Notes: generated by a model not told the origin, from the letters alone. Counted from the stretch's first letter, positions 7,584-16,633 are shown. The stretch is 64,000 nt of DNA from Olsenella urininfantis (GCF_900155635.1 NZ_LT732540.1:311929-375928); one strand, 5' to 3'. A program made the numbers and translations.

Positions 7584-8094
7584 ATGGGAAAGTACGAGCC
7601 CAGGACAATGGTGGCGAAAAGCCGCTACCAGAGATGGTTCCCGACGCTTCCCGCAGAGGTGCGGGCGGATGTCTACGCCCGCATGGAGGAGCTGCGGCAG
7701 GAGGAGGCGGAGTACTGCGACAAGGGCAACTACGACCACATGGCGCAGATCCTCATGTCAATCGCTGTTTACGAAGTGCTGCAGGCGCACGGCGCGAGCG
7801 AGGAGGAAGCCTTCGCAGCGGTCTCCGAGAACATGTGGGCCTTCCTCGACCCGTCCGACGAGTTCCACTTCGAGTGCAACGAGTGCATCTACGCCAAGAT
7901 CCTCGGGCGGCGCGGCCTGCTCAAGCTGGGGGGCCATGTGCTGCCACGCCGACGTCATCAACTACGGCGAGCTACCCTACACCGACTTCATCCGCACGCA
8001 GACGCTCTGCCAGGGCGGTGAGGTGTGCGACTTCCGCTTCGTGCGGCACGCGACCGACGCAGGCGAGGGCTGGGAGCGGACCGAGAGCATCTAG
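7584..8094 (+). pseudogene. L-2-amino-thiazoline-4-carboxylate hydrolase family protein, frameshifted
   Basis: The first frame runs MGKYEPRTMVAKSRYQRWFP through ECIYAKILGRRGLLKLG. It then leaves homology at a run of six G (7928-7933). One G fewer would continue as AMCCHADVINYGELPYTDF and end with GGEVCDFRFVRH, the C-terminal signature of the ATC hydrolase family. Known members hydrolyse 2-aminothiazoline-4-carboxylate to carbamoyl-cysteine; relatives occur in natural-product and metabolite clusters. The intact product would be about 169 residues. The start ATG at 7584 follows AGGGGGTG. The break may be a true mutation, slippage-based switching, or a sequence error in the G-run. The neighbouring methyltransferases suggest a shared small-molecule pathway. 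Confidence 0.75.
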
Positions 8095-8105
8095 GAGATG
8101 ACGAC

Positions 8106-8924
8106 ATGACGGGTGGCACTCATGAGCTGGGCGTGGTGGAGGACACCCTGTACGTCCCCATGCTGGGCAGGATCTACGCCAGCGAGCACTGCAGAAGCAT
8201 CCTGTTCGACGAGAAGGCGCTGGAGCTGAAGGATCGGCTACCGGCCGGCGTTGTCGAGAACAGCACGCAGACGCAGTACACCTACCTGGCCTCCGCATCC
8301 CGGTCCGCCAACATGGACCGCTACATTGCGGACTTTCTCGGCCGCAAGCCTGACGGCGTCATCGCGCAGCTCGGCGTGGGGCTCGAGACCACCTTCCACC
8401 GCAACGACGACGGACGCACCCAGTGGTACGGCGTCGACCTGCCGCACGTGATCGGCTACCGGTGCGCGCTGCTTCCCGAACAGGAGCGCGAGACCTGTAT
8501 CGCCGGAGACGCCTTCGAGCCCGCATGGATCGAGCGCGTCCGTGAGGAGCGCCCGGAAGCCCCGATCCTGGTGACCGCAAGCGGCCTGTTCTACTACTTC
8601 GAGGAGGAAAGTGTGCTTGGTCTGATGCGCATGCCCCAGGGATTCGGCGACGTCGAGCTCATCTTCGATGCCGTCAACAAGAGCGGCATGGCGATGATGC
8701 GCAAGAAGCACATGAGGACCGTGGGGCAGGCCGACGCGCAGATGTTCTTCTACGTGGATTCGGCCAGCGAGCTCGCAGCCAAGATAGGCGGAAACGCGCA
8801 GGTGCTTGCCGAGGAGAGGTTCTACACCTACATCGACAAGTCGGGCCTGCAGTTTTCGACGAAGGCGAGTATGGCGGCATCCGACCTGCTCGGCATGGTG
8901 AAGATGGTCCATCTCAAGCTCTAA
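8106..8924 (+). CDS. SAM-dependent methyltransferase, leucine-carboxyl/O-methyltransferase-like
   Basis: A 272-residue class I methyltransferase related to the decayed gene at 7009. Motifs are YTYLASASRSANMDRYIADF, the SAM-binding AQLGVGLETTFHRND near residue 95, WYGVDLPHV, and ILVTASGLFYYFEEE, equivalent to the VLFIAEGLLMYF of the family. All expected motifs are present, so it is probably active. The ATG at 8106 follows TAGGAG, 11 bases after the upstream stop; the open frame starts earlier but without homology. Likely substrate is a small acid or polyketide-like molecule (O-methylation), but the sequence does not reveal which one. Confidence 0.78.
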   Translation: MTGGTHELGVVEDTLYVPMLGRIYASEHCRSILFDEKALELKDRLPAGVVENSTQTQYTYLASASRSANMDRYIADFLGRKPDGVIAQLGVGLETTFHRNDDGRTQWYGVDLPHVIGYRCALLPEQERETCIAGDAFEPAWIERVREERPEAPILVTASGLFYYFEEESVLGLMRMPQGFGDVELIFDAVNKSGMAMMRKKHMRTVGQADAQMFFYVDSASELAAKIGGNAQVLAEERFYTYIDKSGLQFSTKASMAASDLLGMVKMVHLKL

Positions 8925-9019
8925 GTGAATAAGGTGAAATGCAGCAACATCAAGGCTCGTCCAAACGTCCCCATCTCAACCCGTCTCAAAGCCAGGTGCA
9001 AATAATTGGTGGACATGTA

Positions 9020-9037
9020 AGTCAAATATGGCTAACT
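9020..9037. promoter_or_regulatory. Putative TetR operator, copy 2 (autoregulatory)
   Basis: AGTCAAATATGGCTAACT keeps the perfect right arm GCTAACT and a weaker left arm. It ends 49 bp before the tetR start codon, consistent with autoregulation. Confidence 0.5.
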
Positions 9038-9086
9038 TATGGTAATGACGCTGTTATTATCCTTGAACCAAGCGTATAGGAGCGAA

Positions 9087-9710
9087 ATGGCGGCCTTCGA
9101 CGAGGCGATAGACCCGATGATTCGGGAATGCGCGATGGAAGAATTCCTCGAAAAGGGATTCACCAATGCCTCCCTGCGCAACATTTGCGCACAGGCCGGC
9201 GTCACCACAGGGGCACTGTACAATCGCTACGGCAGCAAAGAAGAGCTCTTCCAGGCCTTGGTGCAGGCCACAATAGACGATATCGACGAGGTCATCGCGT
9301 CCAAGAGCGTCGACTACTCCCTCATGACCGATGGGCAGCTCTACGACATGTGGACGCTGACCGAAAAATACATGGACTGGTGGTTCGGGTTCATGATCGA
9401 CCACAGGGGCGGCTTCACGCTGCTCGTCAAATGCTCGGGGGGATCGCGGTATCAAGACTTCCAGCACGAGCTGGTGGAGAAGGTCTGCCAGGAAACCTAC
9501 AAGTGCTACCGCGCCGCAGCCGATCGAGGTCTGGCCAGGGGCGACATCACCCCGAGGGAGCTGCACGTGCTCACGACGGCGTTCTGGAGCACGATGTTCG
9601 AGCCTTTCGTCCACGGTTTTACCGACGAGGAGATACGGCTGCATTGCCAGCTGACCATACAGTTCATCGACTGGCACCGCGCACTGGGCTTTCGGGAACG
9701 AAATGCCTGA
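9087..9710 (+). CDS. TetR/AcrR-family transcriptional regulator
   Basis: A 207-residue repressor with an N-terminal helix-turn-helix: ALEEF-like helix (ECAMEEFLEKGFTNASLRNI), then CAQAGVTTGALYNRYGSKEE, the standard TetR recognition region. The C-terminal 150 residues form the ligand and dimer domain, which includes FTLLVKCSGGSRY. I chose the ATG at 9087 because of TAGGAG five bases before it; an upstream in-frame start at 9039 lacks a site. It sits between the methyltransferase block and the transporter operon, and three matching inverted repeats flank these units. It probably senses the transported or modified compound. Confidence 0.9.
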   Translation: MAAFDEAIDPMIRECAMEEFLEKGFTNASLRNICAQAGVTTGALYNRYGSKEELFQALVQATIDDIDEVIASKSVDYSLMTDGQLYDMWTLTEKYMDWWFGFMIDHRGGFTLLVKCSGGSRYQDFQHELVEKVCQETYKCYRAAADRGLARGDITPRELHVLTTAFWSTMFEPFVHGFTDEEIRLHCQLTIQFIDWHRALGFRERNA

Positions 9711-9737
9711 CGGCAAGTCCTTTATTTTTTGCTAGCG

Positions 9738-9755
9738 AGTTAGAGAAAGCTAACT
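9738..9755. promoter_or_regulatory. Putative TetR operator, copy 3 (best palindrome)
   Basis: AGTTAGAGAAAGCTAACT has perfect 6-bp arms around a 6-bp spacer. It lies 14 bp before the start codon of the first transporter gene, overlapping the region where RNA polymerase and the ribosome site GGAGG would lie. Confidence 0.65.
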
Positions 9756-9769
9756 ATAGAGGAGGTTGA

Positions 9770-11500
9770 ATGTTCGACAAGGTCCGACCGTATATGGAAG
9801 GATACATGGGCTATACGTACAAGGCTGTAGCGTGCGTCTGCATCGCCATCGTCCTGAGCGTCATCCCGTACTTCTTCCTGTACCAAATCCTGGTGCCGCT
9901 GATTGAGGGCCAGACGCTGGAGACTGGCCATGTACTGCTGTTGGTGGCGTGCACGGCACTGTGCTTGTCGGGCAATGCGCTGCTGTACGTAAAGGGGCTC
10001 GAATACTCCCATGTTTGCGCCTATAACACGCTGAAGAACATTCGCACCGCCCTGCAGCGGAAGCTGGAAGTGCAGCCACTCGGCACCATCCGCGAGCTGG
10101 GCAACGGGCGCATCAAAAAAATGTTCACCGACGACATCGAGACCATCGAGATACTGCTCGCACATGCCATCCCCGAAGGAATCGGAAACCTGTTGGTCCC
10201 GATTGTCGTGGTCATCGCCATGTTCTTCGTGGACTGGAAGCTGGCCCTCTTGTGCGTCGCCTCCCTGCCGTTGGGCTTGCTGGCCATGGGCGTGATGTAC
10301 AAGGCAGGCGCGAGCCGCATGGGGGCCTACTACGGTGCCGCCGCCAAGATGAACAATACCGTCATCGAGTACGTCAACGGCATGGAGGTCGTGAAGGTGT
10401 TTAACCGCGATGGCGAAAGCTACCGACGCTTCGAAGACGACATCACGAGTTACCGCGATTTCACCCTGGCATGGTATAAGGTCTGCTGGCCGTGGATGGC
10501 ATTGTATTCAAGCATCATGCCCTGCGTGGCGCTGTTCACCATCCCTTTCGGCGCCTGGTTCGTTCTGCAGGGCTGGAGCAGCTTGGCCGATTTCATCCTG
10601 GTCATCTGCATGTCGCTTGCCGTCGGCCAGCCTCTTCTGAAAGCCATGAGCTTTGGCGGCAAGTTCCCACAGCTCAATTATAAGATCGATGAGCTGGAGA
10701 GGCTCATCGAGCACCCGGCGTTAAAACAATCGGAGCGCGATTTCGAGGGCAGCGGCCACGACATCCGCTTCGAGGACGTGCGCTTCACCTACAAGGACGC
10801 CGAGGTCATACACGGCATCGACCTGGAGCTTGAGGAAGGCACCATGACCGCGCTCGTCGGCGAATCCGGCAGCGGCAAGTCCACCCTGGCCAAGCTGCTG
10901 GTGCACTTCTACGACTTGGATAGCGGGCGCATCACGCTGGGCGGGCAGGACCTGACCGACATGCGGTTAGAGGCGCTCAACGATCAAATCTCATACGTAT
11001 CGCAGGAACAGTTCCTATTCAACACCAGCTTGTACGAGAACATCCTCATCGGGCGCCCCGACGCTAGCCGCGAGGAGGCCATCGAAGCCGCCCGCCGCGC
11101 GCAGTGCGACGAGTTCCTCGCCCGTTTCCCGCAGGGAATCGACACGTCTGCGGGCGATGGCGGCAAGATGCTATCCGGCGGCGAGCGACAGCGCATATCC
11201 CTTGCGCGCGCCCTGTTGAAGGATGCTTCGATCATCGTGCTCGACGAGGCGACAGCTTTCATCGACCCCGAGAACGAGGAGAAGATGAACGCCGCAATCT
11301 CAGAAGTCATAGAGGGCAAGACGGTGCTGGTTATCGCCCACCGCCTGCATACCGTCGTCGGGGCGGACAAGATCGTCGTGCTGAAAGACGGCGTCGTCGA
11401 CTCGCAAGGCACTCACGAGGAGCTGCTCGAAAACTCCAATGAATACCGGCGCCTGTGGGCGGCGGCGCAGGAGAGTGCTGCCTGGGAGGTGAGGGCATGA
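9770..11500 (+). CDS. ABC transporter half-subunit, YbtP-like (permease-ATPase)
   Basis: A 576-residue half-transporter with an N-terminal six-helix membrane domain (to about 320) and a C-terminal ATPase. The ATPase shows Walker A GESGSGKST near 365, a Q-loop in SYVSQEQFLF, signature LSGGERQRIS, Walker B IIVLDEATAFIDPE and the switch His in VIAHRLHT. It is the exporter fold used by YbtP/YbtQ, which import metal-siderophores. The start follows GAGGAGGTTGA. It overlaps the next gene by four bases (ATGA), so the two probably form a heterodimer. Directly downstream is a full ECF module. The direction of transport cannot be decided from sequence; the company suggests uptake. Confidence 0.85.
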   Translation: MFDKVRPYMEGYMGYTYKAVACVCIAIVLSVIPYFFLYQILVPLIEGQTLETGHVLLLVACTALCLSGNALLYVKGLEYSHVCAYNTLKNIRTALQRKLEVQPLGTIRELGNGRIKKMFTDDIETIEILLAHAIPEGIGNLLVPIVVVIAMFFVDWKLALLCVASLPLGLLAMGVMYKAGASRMGAYYGAAAKMNNTVIEYVNGMEVVKVFNRDGESYRRFEDDITSYRDFTLAWYKVCWPWMALYSSIMPCVALFTIPFGAWFVLQGWSSLADFILVICMSLAVGQPLLKAMSFGGKFPQLNYKIDELERLIEHPALKQSERDFEGSGHDIRFEDVRFTYKDAEVIHGIDLELEEGTMTALVGESGSGKSTLAKLLVHFYDLDSGRITLGGQDLTDMRLEALNDQISYVSQEQFLFNTSLYENILIGRPDASREEAIEAARRAQCDEFLARFPQGIDTSAGDGGKMLSGGERQRISLARALLKDASIIVLDEATAFIDPENEEKMNAAISEVIEGKTVLVIAHRLHTVVGADKIVVLKDGVVDSQGTHEELLENSNEYRRLWAAAQESAAWEVRA

Positions 11501-13236
11501 TTGCATTCATCGGCAGAATCCTGAGGGTTGCGCACAACTACCGTGGGAGAATCTACGTTGCGGCGGTGTGCTCGTTCCTGAAGACGTTCCTGAGCAAAGC
11601 GCCCATCGTGGTGACGTTTTTCTTAGCTGTGGGCTTCCTTGACGGCACCGTCACGGAGACAAGCTGCCTCTGGGCGGGGGTGGCACTTGTGCTCTGCATA
11701 GCGCTGCAATGCGTGTTCCAGAACATTGCTGACCGGCTCCAGTCTGCAGCTGGCTTCGAAATCTTCGCCGACATGCGTCTTGATCTGGGTGAACGGCTGC
11801 GCAAGATGCCGATGGGCTTCTTCACGGAAGGCAACATCGGCCGCATCAGCTCGGTTCTCTCGACGGATATGAACTTCATCGAGGAGAACCTCATGATGGT
11901 TCTCGCCGACTTGATGAGCTACGTGTTCTCGGCCGTGGTGTTCATCCTGTTCATGCTGGCATTCGATTGGAGGCTGGGCCTTCTATGCCTGCTCGTTACC
12001 GGCATCGTGTTCGGCATTGGCGAGGCCATGAAGAAGAACACGCTCATGCATTCCAACGAGCGCCAGGAGGCGAGCCAGCAGCTCACCGAGGCTGTCATCG
12101 ACTTCACCGAGGGCATGGGCATCATCAAGACCTACAACATGCTGGGAGAGAAGTCCGAGGAGCTCACGGGCGCATTTCAAGTATCTTGCGATAAGAATCT
12201 CAGCTTCGAGTTCGATTTCGCGCCCTGGTCGAAGGCGCTCAACCTTGCATGCGGGCTCGGCAGCGCTGTGGTGCTCGGCTCCATGTGGCTGCTGTACCAA
12301 AGCGGGTCGTTGTCGCTCGCTTTCTTCATCGGCATGCTGTTGTTCGTGTTCGAGCTGTTCGGTCCGCTCAAGGCGTTCTACGGGCAGGTCGCTCGACTCA
12401 CTGTGATGGATGCCTGCCTTGATCGTATTGAGGCAATCTTCGCCGAACCTGAGCTTCCGGACGACGGTGCCGAGGCGATTCCCTCGAATGGCGAACCGGA
12501 GATCGAGCTCGATGGCGTCAGCTTCGCCTACGGCGCCGAAGACGTTCTGCACGATGTCAGCTTCGCGGTGCGGCGGAACACCATGACGGCGCTCGTCGGC
12601 CCTTCGGGCGGAGGGAAATCCACGATTGCGAGCCTTCTCGCACGTTTCTGGGACGTGCGGGAAGGCAGCGTGCGATTGCGGGGCAAGGATGTGCGCGAAG
12701 TGCCGCTTGCCCAGGTCATGGAGAACATCAGCATGGTATTCCAGCGTGTCTACCTGTTCCAGGATACGGTGTACAACAACATCGCCATGGGCCGCATGGA
12801 CGCTTCGGTGGAAGACGTGTACGAAGCTGCGCGGAAGGCACGCTGCTATGACTTCATCATGGAGCTTCCGCAGGGCTTCGATACGGTGATCGGAGAAGGC
12901 GGCGCGTCGCTTTCCGGCGGCGAACAGCAACGCATCTCCATCGCGCGCTGCATCCTCAAGGACGCTCCGATCGTCATCCTGGACGAGGCTACTGCCAGCG
13001 TGGATGCGGACAACGAAAGCCACATCCAAGCTGCAATCTCCGAACTCGTGAAGGACAAGACCGTGTTGGTCATCGCTCATAGGCTGCACACGATTGCCGG
13101 AGCCGACCAGATCCTCGTGGTAGACGGCGGGCGAATCGTCGAACGAGGCAACCACGAATCGCTGATGGCACAAGGCGGCCTCTACGCGGACATGGTTAGG
13201 AAAAAAGCTTCCATGCGAAGCTTCATGGATAAGTAA
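11497..13236 (+). CDS. ABC transporter half-subunit, YbtQ-like partner
   Basis: A 579-residue partner of the preceding half-transporter. The membrane domain (GRISSVLSTDMNFIEENLMM; NMLGEKSEELTGAF) is followed by an ATPase with Walker A GPSGGGKST near 370, signature LSGGEQQRIS, Walker B IVILDEATASVDADN and switch VIAHRLHTIAGAD. The ATG at 11497 overlaps the upstream stop codon (ATGA) and has GGGAGGTGAG before it; the longer open frame starts inside the upstream gene. Both ATPase sites look complete, so both halves may hydrolyse ATP. The ECF S component follows 14 bp later, indicating one operon. Confidence 0.85.
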   Translation: MIAFIGRILRVAHNYRGRIYVAAVCSFLKTFLSKAPIVVTFFLAVGFLDGTVTETSCLWAGVALVLCIALQCVFQNIADRLQSAAGFEIFADMRLDLGERLRKMPMGFFTEGNIGRISSVLSTDMNFIEENLMMVLADLMSYVFSAVVFILFMLAFDWRLGLLCLLVTGIVFGIGEAMKKNTLMHSNERQEASQQLTEAVIDFTEGMGIIKTYNMLGEKSEELTGAFQVSCDKNLSFEFDFAPWSKALNLACGLGSAVVLGSMWLLYQSGSLSLAFFIGMLLFVFELFGPLKAFYGQVARLTVMDACLDRIEAIFAEPELPDDGAEAIPSNGEPEIELDGVSFAYGAEDVLHDVSFAVRRNTMTALVGPSGGGKSTIASLLARFWDVREGSVRLRGKDVREVPLAQVMENISMVFQRVYLFQDTVYNNIAMGRMDASVEDVYEAARKARCYDFIMELPQGFDTVIGEGGASLSGGEQQRISIARCILKDAPIVILDEATASVDADNESHIQAAISELVKDKTVLVIAHRLHTIAGADQILVVDGGRIVERGNHESLMAQGGLYADMVRKKASMRSFMDK

Positions 13237-13250
13237 ATGAAAGGAAAACC

Positions 13251-13841
13251 ATGGAAGAAAGTAAGAAGCTCTCCGTAAAGGACCTGATAAATATCGGGGT
13301 ATTCACCGCGCTCTACTTCGTGGTGTTCTTCGTCGTCAGCTTCGTGGGCTACGTTCCAATCCTGTTGATCCTCCTGCCCGCCATCTGCCCTATTGTTGCA
13401 GGGATTCCGTACATGCTCTTCCTCACAAGGGTGAAGAAATTTGGCATGGTGACCATCATGGCGCTCATCCTGGGCCTATTGGAGCTGGTGATGGGCCGTC
13501 CCTGGCCAGTGGTGCTCATCGCAATCGCCGCCGGGTTATGCGCTGACCTGATTCTGAAGACAGGCCAGTACAAGAGCGTGAAGTTCTGCGTCCTGTCTTC
13601 CGGTGTCTTCAGCCTGTGGATGGTCGGCATGGCGCTGCCTCTGTTCTTCGGCTATCGCGATAACTACCTTGCAGGCCTCGTCAGCGGGTACGGTCAGGCC
13701 TATGTGGATACCTTGGCGAGCCTTACGCCGGATTGGGCGTTCTTCGCCTTGATCGCACTCTGCTTCATCGGCGGCTTCATCGGCGGCTTCCTAGGTTCTG
13801 CGGTGCTGAAAAAGCATTTCAAGAGGGCGGGCATGGCCTGA
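13251..13841 (+). CDS. ECF transporter S component, MptD/Trep_Strep family
   Basis: A 196-residue membrane protein with about six hydrophobic segments. It fits the Trep_Strep (MptD-like) family of ECF substrate-binding subunits: KLSVKDLINIGVFTALYFVV at the N terminus, YVPILLILLPAICPIVAGIP, and a glycine-rich last helix (GGFIGGFLGSAVLKKHF). S components bind the substrate and dock on EcfT. The family's substrate is not established; members often lie beside YbtPQ-like transporters. The EcfT gene starts directly after the stop codon. Confidence 0.85.
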   Translation: MEESKKLSVKDLINIGVFTALYFVVFFVVSFVGYVPILLILLPAICPIVAGIPYMLFLTRVKKFGMVTIMALILGLLELVMGRPWPVVLIAIAAGLCADLILKTGQYKSVKFCVLSSGVFSLWMVGMALPLFFGYRDNYLAGLVSGYGQAYVDTLASLTPDWAFFALIALCFIGGFIGGFLGSAVLKKHFKRAGMA

Positions 13842-13842
13842 T

Positions 13843-14565
13843 ATGCGGGCTGAGGTAAGCACATTCCGAATCGCCTGCGAGCGCCCGTTTTTGGATCCCA
13901 GGGTCGGGCTGCTCGCCATCCTGACGGTGAGCGCCGTGATGATCGATGGCAGTATCATGGGCATCGACTTCTGGCTGCGCCTGGTTTGCTGCGTGCTGCC
14001 GCTGCTTGGGCTTCTAGCGCTTCAGCGGTGGCGCTTTGCTGCAATCTACGTTGTGCTTTACTCATTCGCGTTCCTCATGGAGGGCGCGGCATTCCAGTTG
14101 ACAAGCGGCTTGCTCAACATGGTCGTCATGATACTGGGCGGTCTCATCTCGCGGTTCTTCGCGCCCATCGTGATGGGGTACTGCGTGATGCAGAGCACTA
14201 CCGTCGCGGAGTTCATCGCCGCCATGGAGCGCATGCGCATCCCCTCTGCGGTGACGATTCCCTTGTCGGTCATGTTCCGCTTCTTCCCGACGATCGCCGA
14301 GGAGAACGGCGCCATAACCGAGGCCATGAGGATGCGTCAGGTCGCGGGTATGCGCTCGGGGCTGGTAAAGCGTATGGAGTACGAGCTGGTGCCGGTAATG
14401 ATGAGCACCGTCCGCATCGCCGACGAGCTCTCGCAGGCGGCGCTTACCAAGGGGCTTGGTGGCGACGTGAGGCGCACGCACATCTGCGAGGTCGGCTTCC
14501 GCGCTCGCGACTACATTCTGCTGGTGCTGCTCGCGACGGTGCTCGTCCTGTTCATGGTGACCTGA
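13843..14565 (+). CDS. ECF transporter transmembrane subunit EcfT
   Basis: A 240-residue integral membrane scaffold of an energy-coupling-factor transporter. It links the S component to the ATPase and transmits ATP-driven movement. Several hydrophobic segments come first. The cytoplasmic coupling helices carry RFFPTIAEENGAITEAMRMR and later ADELSQAALTKGLGG. The second motif corresponds to the usual Ala-Arg-Gly coupling signature, here with Lys in place of Arg. One base separates it from the upstream stop codon, and the ATPase gene follows immediately, so these are co-translated subunits. Confidence 0.87.
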   Translation: MRAEVSTFRIACERPFLDPRVGLLAILTVSAVMIDGSIMGIDFWLRLVCCVLPLLGLLALQRWRFAAIYVVLYSFAFLMEGAAFQLTSGLLNMVVMILGGLISRFFAPIVMGYCVMQSTTVAEFIAAMERMRIPSAVTIPLSVMFRFFPTIAEENGAITEAMRMRQVAGMRSGLVKRMEYELVPVMMSTVRIADELSQAALTKGLGGDVRRTHICEVGFRARDYILLVLLATVLVLFMVT

Positions 14566-14566
14566 C

Positions 14567-16063
14567 ATGATAGAACTCAAGGACGTCTCATACGCCTATC
14601 GCGTGACAGATGAGGACGGAAACGTCCAAATGCGCCCGGCGCTCAAAAAGACGAGCCTGTCCATTCGGGCTGGCGATTTCGTCGTCCTCACCGGCAAATC
14701 GGGCTGTGGGAAGACGACTGTCTGCCGTCTGCTTAACGGGCTGATTCCCCATTACTTCGAGGGAGAGCTGGAGGGCGAGGTCTTGCTGGATGGCGCGAGC
14801 GTTGCCGCACAACCCATCTACGAGACGGCAAAACGCGTGGGAAGCGTCTTTCAGAACCCCCGCAGCCAGTTCTTCAACGTCGATACTACAAGCGAGCTCG
14901 CTTTCGCAGCGGAGAACCAAGGGCGCGACCCAGCGCTCATCAGGCACGATATCGCCGATATAGCCGAACGGCTCAACCTGGAGCCGCTGCTGAGGCGAAG
15001 CATGTTTGCCCTGTCTGGTGGAGAGAAGCAGAGGATTGCCTGCGGCAGCGTGGCAGTTGCGGACAGCCGCATCGTCGTACTGGACGAGCCGTTGTCGAAC
15101 CTGGACATGGAGGGCATAGAAGCACTGCGCAAGACGCTTACTCTCTGGAAGCAGCAGGGCAAGACGATCGTCATCGCCGAGCACCGTCTCCATTTTCTTC
15201 GAGAATTGGCCGACCGCGTGTTGGTCTTTTGCGATGGGGAGGTCTCTCGCTCGCTGGATGCGGACGCATTCGCAAAGCTGGCTCCCGGGGAATGCGCGGA
15301 GATGGGCCTTCGGGCAACGAATCTGGGCTCCGTGGTTTTCACGGCTCGCAACATCGGCGAGAATCCCGAAATAACCCTTAAAGACGTGAATTTCCACTAC
15401 ACGAAAGAAAGCGGTGTGGACGTTCCGAACTTGTCGCTGCCTCGGGGGCGCATCACGGCCATAATCGGGAGGAACGGTGCTGGCAAGAGCACGCTGTCGT
15501 GTACTCTCTGTGGGCTGAACAGGCGGGCAAAGGGCTCGGTCGTCATAGATGGCGAGGAGATCCCCCTCTCCAAGATGCTCTCACGATGTTACATGGTCAT
15601 GCAGGACGTGAACCATCAGCTGTTCACCGATAGCGCGCTGGAAGAAGTGCGGATTAGCGTGCCGGAATCAGTTCCCGAGAAGTTGCGGGAGAAAAGGGCT
15701 CGTGAGGCGCTTCGTCTCGTGGACATGGAAGAGTTCTCCGATTATCATCCGATGGCGCTTTCCGGCGGTCAGAAGCAGCGCATCGCCATCGCGAGCGCCA
15801 TTGCAGCGGACAAGGAGATTCTCATCTTCGACGAGCCCACCAGCGGCCTCGACTACATCCACATGCGCCAAACCGCCGACGCGCTCCAGGCGCTCCGGGA
15901 CTTTGGCAAGACGATTCTCGTCATCACCCATGATGTAGAACTCATAGCGCTGTGTGCCGACAACGTCGTGCGGTTGGATGGCGGCCGAATCGCCGAGAGC
16001 TATCTTGCCAGCGCCGAGAACGTGCCCCGACTCACCTCTTTCTTTCTGAGTCAACCTGCCTGA
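14567..16063 (+). CDS. ECF transporter ATPase with two fused ABC domains (EcfA1A2-like)
   Basis: A 498-residue protein with two ABC ATPase domains in tandem, replacing separate EcfA1 and EcfA2. Domain 1 has Walker A GKSGCGKTT near 43, signature LSGGEKQRIA and Walker B RIVVLDEPLSNLD. Domain 2 has Walker A GRNGAGKST near 301, signature LSGGQKQRIA, Walker B EILIFDEPTSGLD and switch LVITHD. Both sites look complete. It completes the S-T-A module and is the last gene of the operon; no convincing T-tailed terminator follows at once. The fused form is common for MptD-type modules. Confidence 0.9.
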   Translation: MIELKDVSYAYRVTDEDGNVQMRPALKKTSLSIRAGDFVVLTGKSGCGKTTVCRLLNGLIPHYFEGELEGEVLLDGASVAAQPIYETAKRVGSVFQNPRSQFFNVDTTSELAFAAENQGRDPALIRHDIADIAERLNLEPLLRRSMFALSGGEKQRIACGSVAVADSRIVVLDEPLSNLDMEGIEALRKTLTLWKQQGKTIVIAEHRLHFLRELADRVLVFCDGEVSRSLDADAFAKLAPGECAEMGLRATNLGSVVFTARNIGENPEITLKDVNFHYTKESGVDVPNLSLPRGRITAIIGRNGAGKSTLSCTLCGLNRRAKGSVVIDGEEIPLSKMLSRCYMVMQDVNHQLFTDSALEEVRISVPESVPEKLREKRAREALRLVDMEEFSDYHPMALSGGQKQRIAIASAIAADKEILIFDEPTSGLDYIHMRQTADALQALRDFGKTILVITHDVELIALCADNVVRLDGGRIAESYLASAENVPRLTSFFLSQPA

Positions 16064-16600
16064 CAGTCGCCTGTCGCCGCAACGGCATTGTTTGTCGCGC
16101 CACTTGAAGCAAGCAACCGCTGACACCCGAGCAATTGCACCACCTGTGCTACCGTTATCCCGGCAGTCTGTTCCCGCCCATGCCGTAAGGTTTGCGATTG
16201 CGGTCTGATGCCGCAATGGAGACTCGCGGGCGCAAGCGTCTCTGTGGAGCACTGAGATTGCACCGGTGATAACTATCGGGCGAGGGCATGTCATCTTGGG
16301 AGTCCCTGCTCTCGGTGATGGCGAGTCCGGTACGGGCGGCGAATCATTATAGCCGCCGCCCGTACCGAGAACGTTGAGGAGAATTCTAGGAGGAGCGCTT
16401 TTCGATGCGGCAAGCCTGATCCCATGCCCTCATCTTTTCGACAATAACGGCTATAAATATAGCTGTTGGGTCTTCGGCTCCGTCTTCCCACCAGCGGTTG
16501 GGAAGCATTTTGTCTTGAAAAGCGATGCCGCGCCTCTTTACGGCTGAAAAGAGGAGCCTCTCAGCAAGCGGGAACTGGTCGAATCTTGGCGCAAAACAAG
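16064..16600. other. Intergenic stretch with a strong hairpin, no gene called
   Basis: GGTACGGGCGGC (16329-16340) pairs perfectly with GCCGCCCGTACC (16355-16366) over a 14-base loop; no T-run follows, so it may be a transcript-end stabiliser for the ECF operon. A minus-strand frame ending near 16386 reads PNRWWEDGAEDPTAIFIAVI and looks protein-like, but I cannot assign a family or a proper start, so I leave it as a possible gene remnant. Confidence 0.5.
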
Positions 16601-16633
16601 AACGGGAATCAATCCTTTCGGATGATTCCCGTT
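16601..16633 (-). terminator. Rho-independent terminator downstream of csbD
   Basis: AACGGGAATCA and TGATTCCCGTT form a perfect 11-bp stem. On the minus strand it is followed by CTTGTTTTG. It lies 60 bp past the csbD stop codon. Confidence 0.65.
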
